Assembly: GCF_001458395.1 (NCBI RefSeq) | Contig: NZ_CYSR01000018.1 | Location: forward strand, 1-61,224 | DNA from: Leisingera aquaemixtae | GTDB taxonomy: Bacteria > Pseudomonadota > Alphaproteobacteria > Rhodobacterales > Rhodobacteraceae | Direction: 5' to 3' | Length of the DNA: 61,224 nt | Part shown: one piece after another, positions 55,333 to 61,224 of the stretch | Numbering within the stretch: position 1 is the stretch's first letter | Layout of the letters: every line of letters starts with the position of its first letter | The notes under the pieces: generated by a model | Database searches by the model: none | What the model saw: only the letters and a program-made list of their open reading frames with translations | What the model was told of the DNA's origin: nothing | Made by a program: the position numbers and the translations under genes

Positions 55333-56097
55333 ATGACCGAGACCCCGAATTCCGACCCGCAAGCTGGATCAAAGCCCGGCCTGGCGCGCCACCTGCCGCT
55401 GATTGCAGTGGCGGCTGTGGCGCTGATCGGGGCGGTGACGCTGAAGGACTATCTGACGTTTGACACGCTGCGCGACAACCGCGAGGCGCTGATGGCGTTC
55501 CGGGATCAGAATTACCTGGGGCTGGTGGCGCTGTTCATGGGGCTTTACATTGTCATCGTGGTGTTTTCGCTGCCCGGTGCGGCTGTGGCCTCGGTGACGG
55601 GCGGCTTTCTGTTCGGGCTGGCGGCGGGCACGGTGTTCAATGTGGTCTCTGCCACCATCGGCGCGGCGGGCATCTTTCTGGCCGCGCGCATGGGGCTGGG
55701 GGCGATGCTGACCGCCAGGATCGAAGCCGCCGAGGGCCGGGTGCAGATGCTGAAACAGGCGCTGCGGGAAAACGAGGTCGAGGTGCTGCTGCTGCTGCGG
55801 CTGGTGCCGGCGGTGCCGTTCTTTGTGGCCAACCTGCTGCCGGCGCTGGTGGGGGTGAAGTTCCGCAACTTCCTGTGGACCACCGCGGCGGGGATCATCC
55901 CGGGCGCCATCGTCTTTACCTGGATCGGCGTGGGCGTCGGGTCTGTCTTTGACCGCGGCGGGGATCCGGACCTGAGCCTGCTGTGGGAGCCGCATGTGAT
56001 CGGGCCGATCCTGGGCTTGTGCGCGCTGGCGGCGATGCCGATCCTGGTCAAGGCGGTGCGTGGCAACCTGCGCGGCCGCAAGAAAAAGGACAGCTGA
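55333..56097 (+). CDS. TVP38/TMEM64 family membrane protein
   Basis: The product is 254 residues with about six membrane segments (LPLIAVAAVALIGAVTL; LVALFMGLYIVIVVFSLPGAAVASVTGGFLFG; and others). The SNARE-associated/VTT core is GAAGIFLAARMGLG and RLVPAVPFFVANLLPALVGVKFRNFLWTTAAGIIPGAIVFTWIG. Family members are DedA-like lipid or small-molecule transporters. It is two bases from the oxidoreductase start, so the two genes form an operon. This pairing is recurrent in bacteria. Confidence 0.9.
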   Translation: MTETPNSDPQAGSKPGLARHLPLIAVAAVALIGAVTLKDYLTFDTLRDNREALMAFRDQNYLGLVALFMGLYIVIVVFSLPGAAVASVTGGFLFGLAAGTVFNVVSATIGAAGIFLAARMGLGAMLTARIEAAEGRVQMLKQALRENEVEVLLLLRLVPAVPFFVANLLPALVGVKFRNFLWTTAAGIIPGAIVFTWIGVGVGSVFDRGGDPDLSLLWEPHVIGPILGLCALAAMPILVKAVRGNLRGRKKKDS

Positions 56098-56099
56098 AC

Positions 56100-57518
56100 A
56101 TGAACCGTATCAAATGCGATCTTCTGGTCATCGGTGCCGGATCGGGGGGCTTGTCGGTGGCTGCGGGGGCCAGCCAGATGGGTGCCGATGTGGTGCTGCT
56201 GGAGGGCCACAAGATGGGCGGCGACTGTCTGAACTACGGCTGCGTGCCCTCCAAGGCGCTGCTGGCCAGCGCCAAGGCCGCCTATGGCCAGGCGCATACC
56301 GCGGCGTTCGGGGTGGCGGATCAGCGTCCGCAGCCGGATTATGCCGCTGCCAAGGATCATGTGCATCAGGTGATCGGAACCATCGCGCCGGTCGACAGCC
56401 AGGAGCGGTTCGAGGGCCTGGGGGTGCGGGTGATCCGGGAGTTCGGCCATTTCGTCTCCCCCGAGGAGGTGGAGGCCGGGCCGTACCGCATCACCGCGCG
56501 CCGGATCGTCATTGCCACCGGATCCTCGCCCCTGGTGCCGCCGGTGCCGGGTCTGGACAAGGTGCCGTTTGAGACCAACGAGACCCTGTTCGATCTCCGC
56601 GAAAGGCCCGCGCATCTCTTGATCATCGGCGGCGGCCCGATCGGGATGGAGATGGCGCAGGCGCATGTGCGGCTGGGCAGCAAGGTCACCGTGATCGAAG
56701 GGCAGAAGGCGCTGGGCAAGGATGATCCGGAGGCCGCGGCGCTGGTGCTGGAGAGCCTGCGCGCAGAGGGCGTGGAGATTGCCGAGGGCGCCATGGTCTC
56801 CCGTGTTGGCGGCCAGGCCGGTGCGATTGAGGTCGAGACCAAGGACGGCAGCAAGTTTCACGGCACCCATCTGCTGATGGCGGTGGGGCGCAAGGCCAAC
56901 ACCGACCGGCTGAACCTGGAGGCTGCGGGGATCGAGACCCAGGGCGGCGGCATCAAGGTGGACGAGAGCCTGCTGACCACCAAAAAGCGCGTCTATGCCA
57001 TTGGCGACGTGGCCGGCGGGCTGCAGTTCACCCATGTGGCGGGCTACCACGCCAGCGTCATCATCCGCTCCGCGCTGTTCGGGCTGCCGTCCAAGGCCAA
57101 GACCAGCCATATCCCCTGGGCGACCTATACCGATCCGGAGCTGGCGCAGGTCGGGCTGACCGAGGCGCAGGCGCGCGACCGGTACGGGGTGAAGCTGGAG
57201 GTGGTGCGCTTTGATTATGAGCATAACGACCGCGCCACCGCCGAACGCAAGACCAAAGGGTTCATAAAAGTGATGGTTTCCGGCGGACGTCCCGTCGGCG
57301 CCACTATTGCGGGCCATCAGGCCGGAGAGCTCATCAGCCTGTGGTCCATGGCACTGGCCAACCGCCTGAAAATGAGCCAGATTGCAGCCATGGTTGCGCC
57401 TTATCCTTCCTTCGGCGAGATTAACAAACGGGCGGCGGGAGCGTATTTTTCCCCGCGGCTGTTTGAAAGCAGTTGGGTGAAACGCGCGGTGCACCTGGTT
57501 CAGCGCTGGATTCCATGA
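56100..57518 (+). CDS. FAD-dependent pyridine nucleotide-disulfide oxidoreductase
   Basis: The product is 472 residues from the ATG at 56100. FAD motif IGAGSGGLSVA; redox disulfide GGDCLNYGCVPSK (Cys43 and Cys48); NAD motif IIGGGPIGMEMAQAHVRLG; and YAIGDVAG. The dimer-interface residues HNDRATAERKTKGFIKV and the usual C-terminal His-Pro are less clear, so it is not lipoamide dehydrogenase. It is closer to the mercuric reductase-like flavoproteins fused or adjacent to TVP38 proteins. The substrate is unknown. A sensor kinase gene follows at 16 bases. Confidence 0.88.
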   Translation: MNRIKCDLLVIGAGSGGLSVAAGASQMGADVVLLEGHKMGGDCLNYGCVPSKALLASAKAAYGQAHTAAFGVADQRPQPDYAAAKDHVHQVIGTIAPVDSQERFEGLGVRVIREFGHFVSPEEVEAGPYRITARRIVIATGSSPLVPPVPGLDKVPFETNETLFDLRERPAHLLIIGGGPIGMEMAQAHVRLGSKVTVIEGQKALGKDDPEAAALVLESLRAEGVEIAEGAMVSRVGGQAGAIEVETKDGSKFHGTHLLMAVGRKANTDRLNLEAAGIETQGGGIKVDESLLTTKKRVYAIGDVAGGLQFTHVAGYHASVIIRSALFGLPSKAKTSHIPWATYTDPELAQVGLTEAQARDRYGVKLEVVRFDYEHNDRATAERKTKGFIKVMVSGGRPVGATIAGHQAGELISLWSMALANRLKMSQIAAMVAPYPSFGEINKRAAGAYFSPRLFESSWVKRAVHLVQRWIP

Positions 57519-57533
57519 GGTAAGGGCGGCGGG

Positions 57534-58919
57534 ATGCTCAACACGCTTTCGGGCAGATTTCTGGTCCTGACCACGGTGTTCGTAATGCTGGCCGAAGTGC
57601 TGATCTTTGTCCCGTCGATTGCCCGGTTCCGCATGGATTACCTGTCGGACCGGCTGGAGCGGGCGCAGATCGCGTCGCTGGCGCTCTTGGCTGATGACAT
57701 GCTGGACACCGAGCTGGAAGCGGAGCTGCTGGAGAACGCGGGCGTCTACAACGTGGTGCTGCGCCGCGATGAGATCCGCCAGCTGATGCTGGCTTCGCCG
57801 ATCCCGCGGCAGATCACCGGCACCTATGATCTGCGCATGGCCGGGGCGCTGACGCTGATCAAGGACGCGGTGCTGCGGCTGGCCACGCCGGAAAATGAGA
57901 TCATCCGGGTGATCGGCGCGCCGGTGCGCGATGCCGGCCTGCTGATCGAGGTCACCATCGAGACCGCGCCCCTGCGCCAGGCCATGCTGGACTACGGGGT
58001 GCGGATCCTGATCCTGTCGGCGGTGATCTCCATCTTCACCGCGCTGTTGCTGTTTGTCGCGGTGCGGATCGTGCTGGTGAAGCCGATCAAGAGCGTGGTC
58101 GGCCACATGCAGCGCTATGCGGCCGCGCCCGAGGATGCGCGCGGCATCATCCACCCCAGCTCCGGCGTGGTGGAGCTGCGCGAGGCGGAAGAGGCGCTGA
58201 TGCAGCTGCAGACCGAGCTGACCCATGCGCTCAAACAGCGCGAGCGGCTGGCGCAGCTGGGCGGTGCGGTGGCCAAGGTGAGCCATGATCTGCGCAACAT
58301 CCTGACTTCGGCGCAGCTGTTCACCGACCGGATCGAGCGCAGCGAAGACCCGCTGGTGCGCCGCCTGGCGCCCAAGCTGGTGAATTCCATCACCCGCGCG
58401 GTCTCGCTGTGCGAGGGCACGCTGGCCTTTGGCCGGGCGGAGGAGCCCTCGCCGACCTTTGCGGTGGTTTGCCTGCATGAAATCGTCGGCGACATCGCCG
58501 AAAGCGAGCTGCTGGCGGCCGGCAGTGCCGAGATCGGGATCATCAACACCGTGCCTGCGCCGATGATGCTGCGGGCCGATCCGGAGCAGCTGTTCCGCAT
58601 CATCATGAACCTGGTGCGCAATGCCCGCCAGGCGATTGCCGCAACCGGGCAGCCCGGCACGGTGACGGTGGCCGCCCGCGAGACGGAAGGCGCCTGGTAC
58701 ATCACGGTGGCGGACACCGGCCCCGGCCTGCCGAAAAAGGCGCAGGACAATCTGTTCACCCCGTTCCAGGGCGGCGCCCGCAAGGGCGGCACCGGGCTGG
58801 GGCTGGCGATTGCCGGCGAGCTGGCCCGCGGCCACGGCGGCTCGGTGACGCTGACGCAGACCGGCCCCGCCGGCACGGTCTTCGAGATCTGCCTGCCCAA
58901 GGGCGATGGCACGATCTGA
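57534..58919 (+). CDS. Sensor histidine kinase
   Basis: The product is 461 residues. Membrane helices are near 9-28 and 158-182 (ILILSAVISIFTALLLFVAVRI), with a periplasmic sensor between them that has no recognised motif. A HAMP-like linker leads to the phosphoacceptor region KVSHDLRNILTSAQ with His251. The ATPase core has N-box NLVRNARQAI, G1 VADTGPGLP and G2 GGTGLGLAIAGELARGHGG. The next gene is a tRNA, so the partner response regulator is elsewhere. Confidence 0.9.
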   Translation: MLNTLSGRFLVLTTVFVMLAEVLIFVPSIARFRMDYLSDRLERAQIASLALLADDMLDTELEAELLENAGVYNVVLRRDEIRQLMLASPIPRQITGTYDLRMAGALTLIKDAVLRLATPENEIIRVIGAPVRDAGLLIEVTIETAPLRQAMLDYGVRILILSAVISIFTALLLFVAVRIVLVKPIKSVVGHMQRYAAAPEDARGIIHPSSGVVELREAEEALMQLQTELTHALKQRERLAQLGGAVAKVSHDLRNILTSAQLFTDRIERSEDPLVRRLAPKLVNSITRAVSLCEGTLAFGRAEEPSPTFAVVCLHEIVGDIAESELLAAGSAEIGIINTVPAPMMLRADPEQLFRIIMNLVRNARQAIAATGQPGTVTVAARETEGAWYITVADTGPGLPKKAQDNLFTPFQGGARKGGTGLGLAIAGELARGHGGSVTLTQTGPAGTVFEICLPKGDGTI

Positions 58920-58979
58920 GGCGCTGGCGGCGGCGGGCGGTAATATGACAGGCGGATGAAACTATTTTTGCTTTTGGGG

Positions 58980-59008
58980 TTGCGCCTGTGGGATGCTATG
59001 GATAAACC
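58980..59008 (+). promoter_or_regulatory. Putative promoter of tRNA-Arg
   Basis: TTGCGC (58980-58985), 17 bp, TAAACC (59003-59008), placing the start just before the tRNA. Confidence 0.55.
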
Positions 59009-59018
59009 CCGCCGCAGT

Positions 59019-59095
59019 GGACCGATAGCTCAGCTGGATAGAGTACTTGACTACGAATCAAGGGGTCGGGGGTTCGAATCCTCCTCGGTCCGCCA
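59019..59095 (+). tRNA. tRNA-Arg (anticodon ACG)
   Basis: A 77-base cloverleaf with acceptor arm GGACCGA/TCGGTCC, D-arm with AGCTCAGCTGGATAGAG, anticodon arm CTTGA-CTACGAA-TCAAG giving ACG, T-arm GGGGGTTCGAATCCTCC-like and encoded CCA. ACG is read as ICG after deamination and decodes CGU, CGC and CGA. Confidence 0.96.
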
Positions 59096-59746
59096 CTTCC
59101 TTCTTGTCGAATGCCAAGCAAAACTGACCTTTCTGTCAGATTGCTGACCCAATTCCCATTTTCGGCTCGCGCGGCCCGTTTCGGTTGATCTGACCTCCTT
59201 CCGGAAAATCAGGGCTGATTTGCAGGGTCAGTCGGCGAAGCCGCCTGTTCCTGCTGATCTGCCACGTGGCGAACGCGGGAGGGGGCGAGGCAATGCTATT
59301 CGACAGGGTTGGTGCGGCCCGCAGGCGCAGCCGAGGACACGGCCCTGTCTAATAGGATTGCCCGAGGGGGAGGGCGGCGCCCTCCCCCTGACGACCGGCG
59401 GCGTTTGGCTTGTCCAAATCCCGCTGGCCCTAGAAAAGTGCGGCAGGTTCACTTGCCACCATTTCAGTCGTTCTTCAGAAATGCAGCGAAAGCTACGGAA
59501 TGGCCCAGAACGCCGAATGCTTCGCCAGGCACGAGCTGCTGCGAAGCGCAGAAAGCGCCCTTTGCAAAGTCTTGGCTTCTGCCAGCTGGGCGGCGGTCCC
59601 ACGCTGCATGAGCACCAAATGAAGCCGCCGTTCGCCGCAGGTGCAGCCGCCAACCACCTTCGAACGGTGTGCGGATGCGGACAATGCTGTCGTTCGATTT
59701 CGCTTTGCGTGTACGCAGAAAACTGTTCGAGCCGATGTGGTTATAA
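59096..59746. other. tRNA to TetR gap, no gene supported
   Basis: The 650 bases contain a perfect 10-bp hairpin GGGGGAGGGC/GCCCTCCCCC with loop GGC (59366-59388) and composition unlike the preceding genes, especially from 59430 on. All six frames give low-complexity, Cys/Arg-rich peptides without a motif. The position beside a tRNA 3' end is typical of integrated DNA, but no direct repeat of the tRNA end is found in the window. Confidence 0.5.
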
Positions 59747-60271
59747 CTATTCGAGCGAAACCCCGAGCGCGCGACCCAATCGCTTGGCGGCCTCGACGGC
59801 TTCATCACCGCGCAACGGCCAAGACTGGGTCAAGCCCTCAATGATCACGAGCAGTTCAGTTTCGGCCGCAACAAGGCCGGTTGCTGCCACCGCTTTTGAC
59901 GCGACCTCCGCCTTGTGGCGCTCGAGAAGCCCGCGGAGTGGACCGCTGTTCGGGTCGGCCGCCAAGGCGGCATGAAACAGACATCCATGCGACGTCTCCG
60001 TCGCCATCCAGGTGCCGACCCTCGCGAGAATGGTGTTGATCGCTTCTTCGGTGCCCTTCGGCAAGCCATCGAAGACACGCGAGAGGTAACGCTGGTGCCG
60101 GTTCTCCAATGCAGCCAGAACCATGTCGGCCCGAGAGGGGGTGTATTTGTAGAGCGTGCGCAGGCTCACGCCGGCGGCATCGCGCAAGTCCTCAACGGAG
60201 GGCTCCGCGAAACCCCGGGCGGCGAAGGCGCGCTCAAGCCCGACGGATATTTTGCTCATCATGTCTACCAT
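59747..60271 (-). CDS. TetR-family transcriptional regulator
   Basis: The product is 174 residues from the ATG at 60271; a TTG further up is less likely. The helix-turn-helix is PSVEDLRDAAGVSLRTLYKYTPSRADMVLAAL near residues 25-56. The ligand domain contains WMATETSHGCLFHAALAADPNSGPL. It is divergent from, and 36 bases away from, a truncated alcohol dehydrogenase gene, its likely original target. Confidence 0.9.
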   Translation of the reverse strand: MVDMMSKISVGLERAFAARGFAEPSVEDLRDAAGVSLRTLYKYTPSRADMVLAALENRHQRYLSRVFDGLPKGTEEAINTILARVGTWMATETSHGCLFHAALAADPNSGPLRGLLERHKAEVASKAVAATGLVAAETELLVIIEGLTQSWPLRGDEAVEAAKRLGRALGVSLE

Positions 60272-60306
60272 AGTTGACTGTGTAGAAGATGACACGACCC
60301 GCAACC

Positions 60307-60571
60307 ATGAAAGCCGTCGTCCTTACCGGACATGGCGGTCTCGACAAGCTGGAATGGCGGGAGGATGTGCCGCTTCCCCAGCCGGACGTAAGAGAGGTCC
60401 TGATCCGCGTCGGCGCTTCTTCGGTAAACAATACAGACGTCAACACCCGGACAGGCTGGTATTCTAAGTCCGTTCGTGGCGGCACCAACTCGGCGGCTGC
60501 AGAAGGGTATGGTGGCACATCAGACGCCGATGGCGCGTGGTCCGGTGCCCTTAGTTTTCCTCGTATCCAAG
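60307..60571 (+). pseudogene. Truncated zinc-type alcohol dehydrogenase/quinone oxidoreductase
   Basis: About 88 residues of the N-terminal GroES-like domain of an MDR protein: MKAVVLTGHGGLDKLEWRED, VLIRVGASSVNNTDVNTRTGWY and DGAWSGALSFPRIQ. The match stops at the Gln codon ending near 60570, where one expects the GADVCG-type continuation. Instead the frame enters transposase DNA and drifts to a random tail. It would lack the nucleotide-binding domain and be non-functional. Confidence 0.8.
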
Positions 60572-60572
60572 C

Positions 60573-60761
60573 ATCGTCGAACTTTTGGTGCGTTTTGTCG
60601 TCGATGTTTACCATCACCGGTCACACCGAGGGTTGGAATTTGCGACCCCTGCAGACACCTGGAATCGGCTGGAGCACAAGTTCGGGCATAGTCCGGCCAA
60701 GTCGGCCCATGTTCTGCGTCATACCGGCGGATCGGCGTGCTGCTTGAGCGAAAAGGCATGA
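60573..60761 (+). pseudogene. Fragment of a TniA/Mu-type (DDE) transposase, C-terminal part
   Basis: Frame 3 reads VELLVRFVVDVYHHRSHRGL, then EFATPADTWNRLEHKFG. This resembles the end of the catalytic core of TniA/Mu-like and related integrases (YHNRPHxGLxxxTPxxxW). Only about 40 residues are present before the frame leaves homology. It abuts the dehydrogenase remnant on the left and the IS3 transposase on the right. Confidence 0.6.
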
Positions 60762-61224
60762 TCATGAACCACAAAAAGCTTTACCGCCTCTACCGGGAGG
60801 AGGGCCTTGCAGTGAAACGGCGGCGGGGGCGCAAACGCGCCCGGGGCTCGAGAACGCCGATGCCCGAAGCCACCCAGCCCAACCAGCGCTGGTCCCTGGA
60901 TTTCCTGGCAGACAGCTTCGGCGCGTCGCGGAAGTTTCGCATCCTGGCCGTGAATGACGACTGCTGCCGGGAAAACCTGTGCCTGGCGGCAGACACCAGC
61001 ATTTCAGGTGAGCGTGTTGCCCGGGAGCTGGACGCGCTCGTCCGGCTCTACGGAAAACCTGCTTGCATTGTCAGCGACAACGGCACGGAATTCACCAGCC
61101 GGACAATCCTGAAATGGGCCGACAGGAACGGCGTGGATTGGCATTACATCGACCCCGGAAAACCGCAGCAGAATGCCTTTATCGAGTCATTCAACGGCAG
61201 CCTGCGGGACGAGCTTCTCAATGA
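60722..61224 (+). mobile_element. IS3-family transposase OrfB (5' truncated; runs off the window)
   Basis: In frame 2, homology begins at [20 protein letters not shown], then [20 protein letters not shown]. The integrase core follows with Asp in WSLDFLAD, Asp in [10 protein letters not shown] and Glu in [17 protein letters not shown]. The HTH/N-terminal 60 or so residues and OrfA are missing; a stop lies upstream at 60689. The usable start would be the ATG at 60758. The element is probably inactive unless the missing part comes from elsewhere. Confidence 0.85.

Noticed and set aside
55545-58835. A 1096-codon open frame on the minus strand, and similar long antisense frames (5584-7161, 7164-8696, 26445-28934, 37754-40063, 45993-47204)
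   Set aside because: Each is a shadow of well-supported genes on the other strand in GC-rich DNA; the proteins are low-complexity (His/Arg/Gln/Gly-rich) with no motifs.
59228-59653. 141-codon minus-strand frame after tRNA-Arg
   Set aside because: Low-complexity Arg/Pro/Ser-rich sequence without homology signals or a ribosome-binding site.
60263-60306. TetR operator palindrome between the regulator and the dehydrogenase remnant
   Set aside because: The CTAC/GTAG and AGT/ACT half-sites do not share one centre; no clean palindrome.

Overview
The window looks like the chromosome of a marine alphaproteobacterium of the Rhodobacteraceae (roseobacter lineage, for example Leisingera, Phaeobacter or Ruegeria-like). 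This is inferred from GC-rich genes of that codon style, the bztABCD amino-acid transporter, an ATP12-type F1-ATPase chaperone, DUF1127 genes followed by CCUCCUCC-loop hairpins, and rpmH-rnpA-yidD-yidC sharing a strand. No 16S rRNA is present, so the genus stays open.

Region 1 (1-26400) is the ribosomal protein superoperon. It runs from the 3' end of tuf through the S10 set (rpsJ, rplC, rplD, rplW, rplB, rpsS, rplV, rpsC, rplP), the spc set (rpmC, rpsQ, rplN, rplX, rplE, rpsN, rpsH, rplF, rplR, rpsE, rpmD, rplO, secY, adk) and the alpha set (rpsM, rpsK, rpoA, rplQ). It is cut into blocks by inserted accessory genes: a PIN-domain gene after tuf; a two-gene AT-rich HEPN/winged-helix-like module between rplW and rplB; a membrane protein, a chemoreceptor, a 2OG-Fe(II) oxygenase and an FkbM methyltransferase between rplP and rpmC; a membrane protein plus two DUF1127-hairpin units between rpmD and rplO; and a small secreted protein between adk and rpsM. 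Most blocks end in a clear intrinsic terminator. Three blocks restart from near-identical promoters (TTGnnn, 17-bp spacer, TATAGG).

Region 2 (26400-45700) holds a CHASE3-type chemoreceptor, then a DAHP synthase gene behind what looks like a transcription attenuator with an aromatic-rich leader peptide. After these come an HtrA protease and rarA, then crcB-rluC-HAD-ATP12, then bztABCD with an internal hairpin after bztA. A minus-strand group follows (DUF411, SixA-like phosphatase, Fe-S protein, sterol desaturase-like hydroxylase, argB), and then an SDR.

Region 3 (45700-58920) is mostly minus strand. It contains rpmH, rnpA, yidD, a convergent small gene, ttcA, an EAL phosphodiesterase with a degenerate GGDEF, yidC, a MOSC protein, engB, DUF2946 and a PepSY protein. 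A plus-strand TVP38 protein, a disulfide oxidoreductase and a sensor kinase follow. Region 4 (58920-61224) begins with tRNA-Arg(ACG). It then has unassigned sequence, a TetR regulator divergent from a truncated alcohol dehydrogenase, and two different transposase fragments joined end to end, which looks like the edge of an accessory region.

The most interesting items are the HEPN pair buried in the S10 operon, the aroG attenuator, the tandem DUF1127/CcsR-like units, and a palindromic intergenic repeat present in two copies.
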